Source of the DNA: CAYOHG01 sp964465125
GTDB lineage: Bacteria > Planctomycetota > Phycisphaerae > UBA1845 > Fen-1342
Length of the DNA: 64,000 bases
Direction: 5' to 3'
NCBI GenBank assembly: GCA_964465125.1
Contig: CAYXIO010000015.1
Span: 1 to 64,000, forward strand
Below are positions 26,191 to 34,996 of the stretch, in pieces (within the stretch, counting starts at the first letter, position 1; each line of letters begins with the position of its first letter). The notes under the pieces are model-generated. The model searched no databases. It was given only the letters and a program-made list of their open reading frames with translations, and was not told the DNA's origin. The position numbers were made by a program, and so were the translations under genes.

Positions 26191-28236
26191 CTACGCCGGA
26201 CTCGGCAGCGGACCCGTTTCCCCGCCGCCCGGAGGCGCGACCGGACGGGCCAGCGGCGGGGGCTCGCTCTTGCGGCGGCCTTCCTCGAGCGCGATCAGGT
26301 CGGCGACCGTCGGCCGGTCCAGCGTCTCGCCGCGCAGCAGCGCCCGCACTTCCTCGCCGTCGAGCGTCTCGTATTTCATCAGCGCCAGCGCTACGGCCGC
26401 CAGCTTTTCGCGGTTGGCCTCCAGCAGTTGCCGCGTGCTCGCATAGGCCTCGTCGATCAGCCGGCGGACTTCGCCGTCGATGGTCTCGCTGGTCTTGTCG
26501 GAGTGGTCCTTCGAGCCCATCAGTTCGAGAACGTTGTTGCCGCCCTCTTCGCCGTAGTAGACAAAACCGAGCTGATTGCTCATGCCCCAGTCGGTGATCA
26601 TGCGGCGGGCCAGGTTGGTGGCCTGCTTGATGTCGCCGGCGGCGCCGGAGTTGCTGTCGTGTCCGAGCAACTCCTCGGCGATGCGCCCGGCGCACAGCAC
26701 CCGCAGCGTCGCGTCAGCCCAGGAGCGGTTGACCGTCATGCGGTCCTTCTCGGGAAGTGAGAACGTGACGCCGCCGTAGGGACCGCGCGGGATGATGCTG
26801 ACCTTGTGCACCGGGTCGGCGTGCTTGAGCAGGGATTGCACGATCGCGTGGCCGGCCTCGTGATACGCGGTCAGCTCGCGGTCGCGCTCGTCGACGACGC
26901 GGCTGCGCTTGGCGCGGCCCCAGCGGATCTTGTCGCGGGCCTCCTCCATGTCGTCGAGCTCGACGGCGTCCTTGCCGGCCAGCGTCGCCAGCAGGGCCGA
27001 CTCATTGATGATCGCCGCCAGATCGGCCCCCGAGAACATCGGGGTGGCGCGGGCCAGCCGCTGAAGCTTGGGATCGACCGGCGGGGCCAGCTTGATCTTC
27101 TTGGCGTGCACCCGCAGGATTTCGAAGCGGCCTTTCACGTCGGGCAGCGGCACGAACACCTGCCGATCGAAGCGGCCCGGCCGCACGAGCGCCGGGTCGA
27201 GCACGTCGGCGCGGTTGGTCGCGGCGATGACGATCACCTGGTCGTTGCTGTCGAAGCCGTCCATCTCGACCAGGATGGCATTGAGCGTCTGCTCGCGCTC
27301 GTCGTGTCCGCCGCCGTTGTAGCCCATGCCGCGGCGACGTCCGACGGCGTCGATCTCATCGAGGAAGACGATGCAGGGCGAGTTCTCCTTGGCCTGGCGG
27401 AACAGGTCGCGCACGCGCGATGCGCCCACGCCGACGAACATCTCGACGAAGTCCGAGCCGCTGATCGAGAAGAACGGCACATCCGCCTCGCCGGCGATGG
27501 CTTTGGCCAGCAGCGTCTTGCCGCAGCCCGGCTCGCCGACCAGCAGCACGCCGCGCGGAATGCGCCCGCCCAGCCGCGCGAATCGCTTGGGGTTCTTGAG
27601 GAACTCGACGATCTCGAAGACTTCTTCCTTGGCCTCATCGACGCCCGCAACGTCGGCGAACGTGATGTGCGTGTGCTCCTTGGTGGTAATGCGGTGCCGG
27701 CTGCGGCCGAAGTTGCCGAGCATTCCGGCGCCCGCCCCGGTCTGGCGCAGTTGACGGAACAGCAGGAACCACAGCACGCCGAAGAAAAGCAGCCAGGGCG
27801 CAAGCTGCACCAGGATCGGGACGAGCACGCTGGTGTTGCGCTTGTCGATGATCTCGACCGGCCTGGGCGAGAGCTTGGTCATCTCCTGCGAGAATTCGAG
27901 GAAATGCTCGGCGACGAACGGCCAGCGCACCTTGACGCGGTTGGGCTCGCGCTCCTGCGCGTCGACGCGCGGGCGCGTCAACTCGGCGACCAGGGTCTGG
28001 TCGTCGGTCACCTCGATGCGGACGACCTCGCCGTCCTTGACGTAGTTCTTGAACTCGGTGGTGGAGATTTCGCGTGCGTCGCTCATGCTGCGGCTGAACA
28101 TGACCAGCAGCATCACCGCCAGCGAGAGCACGATGACCCAGCTCAGCAGGCCGCGGGTCATCTTCATGGGCGGGCGCGGGGGCTCGCCGTCGCCGCCGCG
28201 CGAAGGTCCTTGTTTGCGATCGTCGTCGTTGGGCAT
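26191..28236 (-). CDS. ftsH: ATP-dependent zinc metalloprotease FtsH
   Basis: The 681-residue protein has the standard FtsH layout: a cytoplasmic Pro-rich N-tail, TM helix about 30-47, an exported domain, TM helix about 139-160, then the AAA domain. Walker A is GEPGCGKT (234-241), Walker B FLDEID (291-296) and the SRH ends RPGRFDRQ. The zinc protease domain has HEAGH (459-463). It degrades membrane and regulatory proteins. It is third in an operon after bamD and lptE, 33 bases behind lptE, a context that ties it to envelope quality control. Confidence 0.98.
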   Translation of the reverse strand: MPNDDDRKQGPSRGGDGEPPRPPMKMTRGLLSWVIVLSLAVMLLVMFSRSMSDAREISTTEFKNYVKDGEVVRIEVTDDQTLVAELTRPRVDAQEREPNRVKVRWPFVAEHFLEFSQEMTKLSPRPVEIIDKRNTSVLVPILVQLAPWLLFFGVLWFLLFRQLRQTGAGAGMLGNFGRSRHRITTKEHTHITFADVAGVDEAKEEVFEIVEFLKNPKRFARLGGRIPRGVLLVGEPGCGKTLLAKAIAGEADVPFFSISGSDFVEMFVGVGASRVRDLFRQAKENSPCIVFLDEIDAVGRRRGMGYNGGGHDEREQTLNAILVEMDGFDSNDQVIVIAATNRADVLDPALVRPGRFDRQVFVPLPDVKGRFEILRVHAKKIKLAPPVDPKLQRLARATPMFSGADLAAIINESALLATLAGKDAVELDDMEEARDKIRWGRAKRSRVVDERDRELTAYHEAGHAIVQSLLKHADPVHKVSIIPRGPYGGVTFSLPEKDRMTVNRSWADATLRVLCAGRIAEELLGHDSNSGAAGDIKQATNLARRMITDWGMSNQLGFVYYGEEGGNNVLELMGSKDHSDKTSETIDGEVRRLIDEAYASTRQLLEANREKLAAVALALMKYETLDGEEVRALLRGETLDRPTVADLIALEEGRRKSEPPPLARPVAPPGGGETGPLPSPA

Positions 28237-28269
28237 CGGATGCTCGCCTCGGCGCCGGCTGCGCCCTGC

Positions 28270-28761
28270 TTACCACTCATCGTATAGACGGGCGACAATC
28301 CGGTCGGCCATCTTGTCGATCACCTTCTGCTGCGCGAAGGCCTGGCTCTCGCCCGCGGCGGGCAGGTAGTCCGCCGCTTGCAGGCGGGCTTCGTCCTCCG
28401 CCAGAATTTCGCCGCTGCGCTGGTCCTTCCATTGCAGCCGAACCACCAGCGTCATTTGCACGTCGCGCGGCAGACGCGTCGCGAAGTCCCGCGCGAACGC
28501 CGCCTGGCGAACCTCCAGCACTTCGCCCTTGAGGATCGTATCGGCCTGTTCCCGCGCGGCCAGACGATAGGGCGTGTCCGTGCCGATGCGCTTCTTGACG
28601 GCCTCGGTCAGGGCGAATTCCAGGTCGCGCCGGAATTCCTTCGACTCGAAGATCTCGACGTGAACCGTCCGCACGCCGGACCGATACAGTTTGCCCGAGC
28701 TGTATCCGCAGCCACCGCACCCCACCAGCAGAATCATGGCCAACAGCAGCGCCCGCGTCAT
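28270..28761 (-). CDS. lptE: LptE-like lipoprotein (LPS assembly)
   Basis: The 163-residue product has a short signal with lipobox LLVGC and then GCGYSSGKLYRSGVRTVHV, the usual beginning of LptE/DUF-type lipoproteins. The core (VEIFESKEFRRDLEFALTEA, then ILKGEVLEVRQ and VVRLQWKDQRSGEIL) follows the LptE strand-helix pattern. LptE plugs the LptD beta-barrel that places LPS in the outer membrane. The start overlaps the bamD stop by ATGA. LptD is not in the window. Confidence 0.8.
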   Translation of the reverse strand: MTRALLLAMILLVGCGGCGYSSGKLYRSGVRTVHVEIFESKEFRRDLEFALTEAVKKRIGTDTPYRLAAREQADTILKGEVLEVRQAAFARDFATRLPRDVQMTLVVRLQWKDQRSGEILAEDEARLQAADYLPAAGESQAFAQQKVIDKMADRIVARLYDEW

Positions 28762-29831
28762 GAACCACGCTCCATCGGCGCGCTGGCCGGCTGGGTTTCG
28801 CCGGCTGGCGGGGCCTCCGCCGGCTGGGTCGCCGGCGCCTCGCCCACCGGCTCGTCCACGTCGACGTTCAGCCCGCGCAGCTCCAGCCGGGCCTCGCCCG
28901 CCGCCAGCGTGCCGGGCCAGTCGCGCAGCACCAGCCGATAGTAGAACTCCGCGGCCCCGGGCCGGCCGGCGCGGCGGTAATACCGCGCCACCTCGAGGTC
29001 CTTCTCGGCGCGCTGCTGGCGAATGCCTTCCAGCCGCGCGTCGACCTGCTCGCGCTCCGCGTAGACCGGAAACGTCGAGCGGAGCTGCCGGTATCGTTCG
29101 CCCGCTTCCAGCAGCGGCTTGTCGGTGAACTGGACTCCGGGAAAAGTCGCCTCGGCGGCCTCGGCCGCGCGCAGCATCGAGGACTGCACATAGCGCCCGG
29201 ACGGATACTCGCGTGCCAGCAGCACATATTCGTCCTGCGCCAGTCCCATGTCGTCGTGGTCGAAGAAGTAGTCCGCCTTCACCTTGAGCGCCGTCTCGCC
29301 CATGCCCGAGCCCGGCACGCGCTCCCAGACGCGGTCCAGAATCTGAACGCCGTCGTCGTACGCAGGCAGGCGGAAAATCTTCCAGAGAATCCGCTTCTGG
29401 CCGGAAAGGAATGCCCTGGCGACATCCATCTCGCGCCGCAGCGCCTGGAAGTAGATGTCTCCCGACGTGTTCTCAACCACGGCCTCGTATTCCTCGTAGG
29501 CGCGGTAGAAGTCCTTCTTGCCGAACCAGGCCTCACCGAGCAAGTACATCACGTCGTAGTATTGCTCGTCGTCGGGGTTGTCCTTGGTCCAGCGCGACAG
29601 CCGCTTTCGGGCCTCGCCGTACTCGCCTTTCGCGAGCAGCTCCCGAGCCTCGGCCAGAATCCCCGCCGACGGGCCGAAGGCGACCGGTTCCGCCGAAGGC
29701 ACCCAGACTTCGCGGTCGGGGTCAAGCGTCTCGCGCTCGCCGTACTTCTGCTGGGGCAGCGCGGTATTCGTCGCCGCAGCCAGGAGAGTCGAGAGTCCGA
29801 TCCAGTACGCTGCGCGGCGACGTGCTGACAT
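28758..29831 (-). CDS. bamD: BamD/YfiO-like outer membrane assembly protein (TPR)
   Basis: The 357-residue protein has an N-terminal signal region and TPR-like repeats: AEARELLAKGEYGEARKRLS, DVMYLLGEAWFGKKDFYRAY, KVKADYFFDHDDMGLAQDEY, then LREY-type repeats up to VARYYRRAGRPGAAEFYYRL. This is the pattern of BamD, which helps fold beta-barrel proteins in the outer membrane. The C-terminus is a Pro/Ala/Glu-rich tail. A lipobox cysteine is not evident, which departs from proteobacterial BamD. The ATG at 29831 has no ribosome-binding site but lies six bases after a good -10 box, suggesting a leaderless mRNA. Confidence 0.8.
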   Translation of the reverse strand: MSARRRAAYWIGLSTLLAAATNTALPQQKYGERETLDPDREVWVPSAEPVAFGPSAGILAEARELLAKGEYGEARKRLSRWTKDNPDDEQYYDVMYLLGEAWFGKKDFYRAYEEYEAVVENTSGDIYFQALRREMDVARAFLSGQKRILWKIFRLPAYDDGVQILDRVWERVPGSGMGETALKVKADYFFDHDDMGLAQDEYVLLAREYPSGRYVQSSMLRAAEAAEATFPGVQFTDKPLLEAGERYRQLRSTFPVYAEREQVDARLEGIRQQRAEKDLEVARYYRRAGRPGAAEFYYRLVLRDWPGTLAAGEARLELRGLNVDVDEPVGEAPATQPAEAPPAGETQPASAPMERGS

Positions 29832-29837
29832 GCGGGC

Positions 29838-29866
29838 AGTATAGGTGGCGCGCCAAGGGGTCACAA
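29838..29866 (-). promoter_or_regulatory. Promoter of bamD-lptE-ftsH, predicted leaderless
   Basis: On the minus strand TTGTGA (29861-29866) and TATACT (29838-29843) are 17 bases apart, matching sigma70-type -35 (4/6) and -10 (5/6) boxes. Only six bases separate the -10 box from the ATG of bamD, so the first transcribed base would be the A of the start codon. Confidence 0.55.
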
Positions 29867-30361
29867 CCGGCCGGCGGCGCTCACGCGCGACGCGAAGGCC
29901 GTTCGATTCTCGCTGCGATTCCGTGGAACGTGCAACCAGGCCGCCAGTCGCGAATTGTCGCGTGCAGCGCGACCGTTTGCAGTCGCTCGTCTCACGCTGC
30001 GGAGCTTGCGCGGCGCGCGTGGAAGGTTGCCGGATGTGAGAGAGTGTGCGCGATGCGCGACGGAGCGAGGGCCATTCGAGGGCGTGGATCGCAAGCGCGC
30101 ACGGAAGAACGAGTTGCCACACGGGATTTTTGCCTTGACGCACGATCAGGGAGGCGAACCAATCCGGATCGCAATCGATTTTAATATAACAACTTACGAT
30201 TGACATGCTGGGCCGATAACGCGAACTTCACCCGACGCGTGAAAATCTTGCGGGCGCGAGTGGAAATTGCGCTTCATGCCCTCCTATGCTTCCAGTGCAA
30301 TTCCAACCTTTCCTGGGGAGCCAAAAGGAAGGAAGGAAGCGCGGACATTGTCTCTGCGGTT
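29867..30361. other. Non-coding stretch upstream of the hairpin cluster
   Basis: No supported gene is seen in about 500 bases; open frames here lack start signals and domains. The DNA becomes AT-richer around 30176-30206 (TTTTAATATAACAACTTACG), including a TTGACA at 30200-30205. With 17 bases spacing a weak GAACTT follows. TATAAC at 30185-30190 is another possible -10 box. Either could begin a transcript that ends at the terminator at 30410. Confidence 0.4.
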
Positions 30362-30444
30362 CTCTGGGGGGAGCCAGAGTGCTGCCAGGGAGCAGTGGTT
30401 CTAGACCACGCGGCCGGCTGACGAGCCGGCCGCATTCTTTTTCC
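30362..30444 (+). ncRNA. Candidate structured RNA 3' end: four abutting hairpins ending in a terminator
   Basis: Four stem-loops follow each other with no spacer: CTCTGG/CCAGAG (30362-30379), TGCT/AGCA (30380-30394), GTGGTT/GACCAC with one G-T pair (30395-30409), and the ten-pair stem GCGGCCGGCT/AGCCGGCCGC with loop GACG (30410-30433) followed by ATTCTTTTTCC. There is no open frame with a start signal upstream, so the transcript is probably a small RNA. It does not match 6S, SRP or tmRNA by eye. The 5' end is not defined; it may lie near 30210-30230. Confidence 0.5.
30410..30444 (+). terminator. Strong intrinsic terminator
   Basis: A perfect ten-pair GC stem with a GACG tetraloop is followed by ATTCTTTTT on the plus strand. 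It is the best intrinsic terminator in the window. The opposite strand lacks a T-run, so it serves plus-strand transcription even though the gene to the right runs on the minus strand. Confidence 0.85.
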
Positions 30445-30508
30445 GAGCTTGGGCGCCCGGAGTGATTCGTTCGACGGTTGGCCGCGGCGCGCTCATTCGG
30501 ATTCCGGC

Positions 30509-32308
30509 CTACGGCGCATTCACCGCGCCCGCAGCGCTGCGCGCTTCCCGCTCCGCGCCGAGATAGTCATCCCAGACGAATGGCGGCGTCGGCACCCGCG
30601 GCGCGGTTCCGGTCGTGAACGGATCACCCCCCGGGCCGGACCCTTCGAGATCGCTCGCACCGAGCGGGTCGCCGTTCCATTGCGCCAGGCTGAAGCCGGC
30701 GCCGTCGATCCGCGCGAAGAACGTCGCGCCGGTCGCGGCGACGGGCGTCCAGACGTTGTCCGCGAACGTTACGCCCGTCGAAGTGAACGCATCGAGCTGG
30801 ACCTCGCTCGCAGCGTTCGATGCCAGCGTGAGATTGGCTCGGAAATCCGCTCCGATCGCCGCCGCGGCTTGCCCTACGAAGATCGCGCGGGCCGGGGCGT
30901 TTAACACGAACGTGTTGCACGCGACGCGCACGCCCGACACGGGCTCATCCGGGCTGCTCTGAATGCGAACGCCCGAGCCGCTGACCGGCTCGATCACATT
31001 GTTGCAGATCGTCAGCTCATCCACGTCGCGCTCGATCAGCACGGAAGCGCTGACCGACGTCGGCCCGCTGCAATAGTTCGCCTCGAAGCGAGTTTCGCGC
31101 AGCGTGTCGTTATCACCGGCGTTGCCCAGCCAGAGGTCGCCGTCAACGATGTGATTACCGTAGGCGTGACCGTAGCGTCCCTGCGTCAGCCGCAGGGCTG
31201 ACTTCTCTCCGTCCTGGCGCAGCTCGTTGTAGATCAGGTTCAGCCCCTGCACCGCGGTGGTCGTGCGGACGGTGGATTCGTCCAGGCTTGGGCCAAGGGT
31301 GCAGCCGAGGACGATCACACCGGCCGACGTCGCGCCGGCGGGCCAGACCAGCGAGTAGCCGCGCGTCACGGTCGTTTCGCAGTGCTGCATGATCACGCGG
31401 CCGGCGCCGCCAACCTGGACGAAGTGGTTGAAATGGGCCTGCGTGTCATCCCCGCCGGCGCGACAGTCCAGCAGCGTAAGATGGGAAGCCAGCAGCTCGA
31501 TCGCGGCTCCTTCGCTCGCCGCCGCCTGAGGCGTCCAATCCAGGCCCTCGATGACTGCACCCTCGGCCTCGGCTTCGATCCGCAGCAGGTGCTGCGTGGC
31601 GTCCAGCGTGGTCGTGCGCAGCGCCGGGGGTGCTCCTGTGCCGTCCCAGCGCAGCCAGGTGTTCGGCGCATCGAGGCGCAACTGCCGCGACTTGCTCAGC
31701 GTCTCCACGTGCCCGCCCGCCAGCATGTACTCCATCGCGGGCCGGCCTGCGTTCTGCGCCAGTCCGTACGCAAGCGACGCATACGGCGAAGCTGCGCTCG
31801 ACCCGGCGGATTCGCTGTCCGTACCCGTCTGGCTGTCGACAAAACGAACGGTGCGCGCGCCGGCCGCGACCGAGACCGCGCTGCTGCGCGCCGTCGCGGT
31901 CAGTCCGAGCGTGTTTTCGACCGCGCATGTGATCGTCCAGTCGCCCTCGCTCAGCACCCAACCCACGGAGAATCCCCGCTCCGCCGAGGCCAGGTCGCGC
32001 GCAGCGCCGCCCGTGCCGGGTCGCGGATCGGGGACCTGACGGTACGCGGCCGGCCACGCGTCCAGCCCGCCGGTCCGCTCGACACGCCAGGTAATCCGGC
32101 ATTGATCCCAGCTCGCGCCGTCCCCGGTCGAGGACCGATCGGGATCGATCGAGACAAAAACCGCCGCGGGGCTCAATCGTGGCCCCGCCGGCTGCGCGAC
32201 CGTCAACGTGAGCCGCGGCGTACCCTCCGGGGAGGCGGGTGGGGTACAGCCGGTCAGGCCGAGGAATCCCGCCAGGGGGATGACCGCGGAGCAGGCCAGG
32301 AGTTTCAT
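30509..32308 (-). CDS. Right-handed beta-helix lipoprotein
   Basis: The 599-residue protein has a lipoprotein signal (VIPLAGFLGLTGC). The first ~150 residues look like an Ig/PKD-type domain (WRVERTGGLDAWPAAYRQ, GDWTITCAVENTLGLTATA). The remainder has parallel beta-helix turns, e.g. GAVIEGLDWTPQAA, ELLASHLTLLDCRAGGDD, LTICNNVIEPVSGSGVRIQ, GVRVACNTFVLNAPARAI. This fold is used by polysaccharide lyases, but no catalytic residues can be assigned, so it may simply bind. Start lies 43 bases from the divergent GNAT gene, with a TAGCAT box seven bases before the ATG and no ribosome-binding site. Confidence 0.8.
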   Translation of the reverse strand: MKLLACSAVIPLAGFLGLTGCTPPASPEGTPRLTLTVAQPAGPRLSPAAVFVSIDPDRSSTGDGASWDQCRITWRVERTGGLDAWPAAYRQVPDPRPGTGGAARDLASAERGFSVGWVLSEGDWTITCAVENTLGLTATARSSAVSVAAGARTVRFVDSQTGTDSESAGSSAASPYASLAYGLAQNAGRPAMEYMLAGGHVETLSKSRQLRLDAPNTWLRWDGTGAPPALRTTTLDATQHLLRIEAEAEGAVIEGLDWTPQAAASEGAAIELLASHLTLLDCRAGGDDTQAHFNHFVQVGGAGRVIMQHCETTVTRGYSLVWPAGATSAGVIVLGCTLGPSLDESTVRTTTAVQGLNLIYNELRQDGEKSALRLTQGRYGHAYGNHIVDGDLWLGNAGDNDTLRETRFEANYCSGPTSVSASVLIERDVDELTICNNVIEPVSGSGVRIQSSPDEPVSGVRVACNTFVLNAPARAIFVGQAAAAIGADFRANLTLASNAASEVQLDAFTSTGVTFADNVWTPVAATGATFFARIDGAGFSLAQWNGDPLGASDLEGSGPGGDPFTTGTAPRVPTPPFVWDDYLGAEREARSAAGAVNAP

Positions 32309-32351
32309 GCGCGGTATGCTACCGAGGTCCGTTCATTTCGGAGATGTCGCG

Positions 32352-32849
32352 ATGTCACTTCCCAACATTCGGCTTCGCCGGATCGGCCAGCAGGACGTGG
32401 AGTTCGTCCGCAACGAATGCCAGCGGCATTGGAACTCGCCGGTGATCTGGTCGCGCGGGGCGCGGTTCGCGGTCGACGAGCTGCCCGGCTTTGTAGCGCT
32501 GTTGGACGGACGTCCGGTGGGCCACATCACCTATTCCGTGCAGGGCCGGGAGTGCGAGATTGTCACGCTCGCTTCGGTGGTCGAAGATCGCGGCATCGGC
32601 TCGGAGCTGCTGCTCGCGACGGTCGAGGAAGCGCGCGTGCGCGGCTGCCAGCGTGTGCTGCTGACGACGTCCAACGACAATCTGAAGGCGCTGGGGTTCT
32701 ACCAGAGGCACGGCTGGCGGCTGGTCACCGTGCACCGCGGACAGATCGACCAGTACCGGGCGGTGAAGCCGGAAATCCCCGAAATCGGCCTTCAGGCGAT
32801 TCCGATTCACGACGAGCTGGAGCTGGAGCTGCGCCTGACGAACGAATGA
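32352..32849 (+). CDS. GNAT-family N-acetyltransferase
   Basis: The 165-residue protein shows the acetyl-CoA-binding motif A as VVEDRGIGSELLLATVEEAR and motif B as NDNLKALGFYQRHGWRLVTV. It would transfer an acetyl group to an amine, peptide N-terminus or small molecule; the substrate is unknown. A CGGAGA site supports the ATG at 32352; the frame is open upstream into the divergent gene. The C-terminal part after residue 135 (VKPEIPEIGLQAIPIHDE) is as seen in many GNATs of this size. Confidence 0.88.
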   Translation: MSLPNIRLRRIGQQDVEFVRNECQRHWNSPVIWSRGARFAVDELPGFVALLDGRPVGHITYSVQGRECEIVTLASVVEDRGIGSELLLATVEEARVRGCQRVLLTTSNDNLKALGFYQRHGWRLVTVHRGQIDQYRAVKPEIPEIGLQAIPIHDELELELRLTNE

Positions 32850-32943
32850 GCTGGAGCGGGAATGGGACGCGGCCCGAGCTCGGCGTGGCCGTGCCGGGTC
32901 GGGCCGCTCGCGTTTCGCGGGCTCCCCGAATCTCGCAGGTGAT

Positions 32944-33798
32944 TCAATACCCGCTCAAGTGCGTTTCCCAGGATCGCGTGAAGAGAATCTTGACGCGCTC
33001 CGCATCCGCGTGAAGCTCCATCCGGCCGGTGCGAGCGCCGGCGCAGTGACTGTTCTTGTAAAAATCGGCCTCGGCGTTCTCGAGGTCGTTGCGATCGTCG
33101 AGCTGACCGCGATGCGGGTAGATGAACCCGCCCGCCATCGGGAACGACTCGTTGAGGATCGCGTCCGCGACGATCTCGCGCCGCACGCGCCAGTAACCCT
33201 TGTCGTTCTCGTTCGGTCCGCTGGAGGTGTATCGCCGGCCGTCCAGCATTCTCAACGGACGCCCGTCGAAGTGAACGTAGTTCGAAATCGCCGGGTCGAA
33301 CGTCGATCCCGTGTTCCGATTCGGTGCGAGGTCGTAGGGCACGCCCTCGTCGATCCCGCCCGCGGCGCTGAACACGTAGGTCAGCTTCCAGCCGGTGTCG
33401 CCGACGTTGGCCGGGAACCCCGCGACAGCCGCCGGACAGACCCACGACTTTTCTCCCACGTAGCGGTACATCATGTTGCCCACCGTGGTCGGAAAGCGCG
33501 GGTCGAACGGATTCGCGTCCGGACCGGTCCCCTCCACCCCGTTCGCGATGTTGCAGTCCTCCATGAACGGCAGCCGCTCGCGCGCTTCGAGCGCGTAGGT
33601 CAGCACGCCCGTCCAGATGCTCCGCAGGTTGTTCGTGCAGTAGACCCGTCGGGCCTGCTCCTTCGCCTGGCTGAGCGCAGGCAGAAGGATCGAAATCAGG
33701 ACCGCGATGATCGCGACGACGACCAGCAGCTCGATCAGGGTGAATCCCCGCCGAATGCTCCTCGATCGCGACTCGGCATGCTGCGAATGGGCAGACAT
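32944..33798 (-). CDS. Prepilin-like protein
   Basis: The 284-residue protein has a 21-residue basic leader and the processing motif RRGFTLIELLVVVAIIA, followed by VLISILLPALSQAKEQARR. The large C-terminal domain includes YVHFDGRPLRMLDGRRY. The ATG at 33798 has GGAGGG eight bases upstream. It is last in a three-gene minus-strand run with a dockerin-type protein and a PEP-CTERM protein (gaps of 31 and 33 bases). Confidence 0.88.
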   Translation of the reverse strand: MSAHSQHAESRSRSIRRGFTLIELLVVVAIIAVLISILLPALSQAKEQARRVYCTNNLRSIWTGVLTYALEARERLPFMEDCNIANGVEGTGPDANPFDPRFPTTVGNMMYRYVGEKSWVCPAAVAGFPANVGDTGWKLTYVFSAAGGIDEGVPYDLAPNRNTGSTFDPAISNYVHFDGRPLRMLDGRRYTSSGPNENDKGYWRVRREIVADAILNESFPMAGGFIYPHRGQLDDRNDLENAEADFYKNSHCAGARTGRMELHADAERVKILFTRSWETHLSGY

Positions 33799-33829
33799 CC
33801 GTGAGCCCTCCACGAGAGATCGTCCAGCG

Positions 33830-34963
33830 TCAGGGGCAAACGCCGCTTCCGAAAACCACCAGCAGCTCGGACAAATCCGACAGGTCGATGTTTCCATCTC
33901 CGGTGATGTCGCCCTGCTCGGCCGTCGCGCCGCCGAACATTCCGAAGTTCGACAGCAGAATCGACAGGTCGATCAGGTCGACGCAGCCGTCGCCGTTGAG
34001 GTCCGCCGGCAGATTCGAGCCGAGCGTGATGCTCAGCAGCGGCGCCTTGGCGCCCGGAATGGCCCCGACCGCTTCCTTGGCGTAAATGAGCGGGAAGCCC
34101 CCAGGCGTCCCGCCCAGAATCGTGTCCGTCAGCGACGTGATCGTCACGAATACGCGGCCGGCGTCGAGCTGCTCCGCGAAGTAGTCGCGGACCCGACCCT
34201 CCGACAGGTCCAGATTCACCTCGTAGACCACGTCAAACGGCTCGGTCTGAGCACCCGGTGTGTAGCCCAGCGGCACCCCGATCGCCCACGGAACCGGCGT
34301 GAAGTTCGTAACGCCGTAGGCCGTGTTCCAGCGTCCCAGCACGTTGTCCTCGACGTGGAGCACGTTTCCGGTTCCGGCCTGGTAGGTGAAGGGGAACGGG
34401 TCGCGCGGCGCGGCGCCGAGATTGGTCCCGCCGACGTACGCACTGAATTCGTTCCAGCTTGTTGTGTCGAAGAACGGTCCGAAGCCGGTCCCGAACAGCT
34501 CCAGCGCCCGGCCGGGGTCGGCGTCGCTGCTCTCCCCGTCGGTGTCGCCGGGCTGCCCGCGCGGGACGCCGTCGCCGTTGACGAACGTGTCGTTGTTGAC
34601 GTCGTACTGGTACCACTCGTCGGCGCTGAGGTCGATCTGCCAGACCGCCTCGGGATCATTGGTGACCGTTACCGTCACGGCGCTGACGTCATAGTTGCCG
34701 ACGCCGAGCCCGGCGGGGATCAGGCTGGTGGTATCCCAGGCGATGATGACGATCCCGTCGCGGTTGTTGAAATTCAGGTAGGACGCCACGCCGGTGCCCA
34801 TCGAGCTGAACATCGACATCGTCGGACGGGAGCCGGGCTGGCCGTCGAACGGGTACTGCCAGCGGTCGTACAGCGGCGTCGGGAAGTCATAGAGCTCAGC
34901 GGCCGGCGCGAACGAAGCCGCCAGCAGCGGCAGCGCCACGGCCGTCATGCGGAAGATTTTCAT
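33830..34963 (-). CDS. Exported protein with C-terminal dockerin-like repeats
   Basis: The 377-residue protein starts at the ATG at 34963 (GAGG eight bases upstream); an in-frame GTG three codons earlier is less likely. A signal peptide ends near LLAASFAPAAEL. The body is beta-rich with Ca-loop-like NNDTFVNGDGVPRG and the segment TDGESSDADPG. The C-terminus has two dockerin-like repeats, ADLNGDGCVDLIDLSILL and GDITGDGNIDLSDLSELL. Its place between PEP-CTERM and prepilin genes suggests a surface or secreted assembly. Confidence 0.82.
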   Translation of the reverse strand: MKIFRMTAVALPLLAASFAPAAELYDFPTPLYDRWQYPFDGQPGSRPTMSMFSSMGTGVASYLNFNNRDGIVIIAWDTTSLIPAGLGVGNYDVSAVTVTVTNDPEAVWQIDLSADEWYQYDVNNDTFVNGDGVPRGQPGDTDGESSDADPGRALELFGTGFGPFFDTTSWNEFSAYVGGTNLGAAPRDPFPFTYQAGTGNVLHVEDNVLGRWNTAYGVTNFTPVPWAIGVPLGYTPGAQTEPFDVVYEVNLDLSEGRVRDYFAEQLDAGRVFVTITSLTDTILGGTPGGFPLIYAKEAVGAIPGAKAPLLSITLGSNLPADLNGDGCVDLIDLSILLSNFGMFGGATAEQGDITGDGNIDLSDLSELLVVFGSGVCP

Positions 34964-34996
34964 ATCTGACACCTCTTCATTCGTGACGCGGGAGGA

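Noticed and set aside
30300..30440. 6S RNA, SRP RNA or tmRNA at the hairpin cluster
   Set aside because: The SRP GGAA tetraloop context, the tmRNA tRNA-like ends and a 6S-type central bubble with closing terminal stem were looked for and not found.
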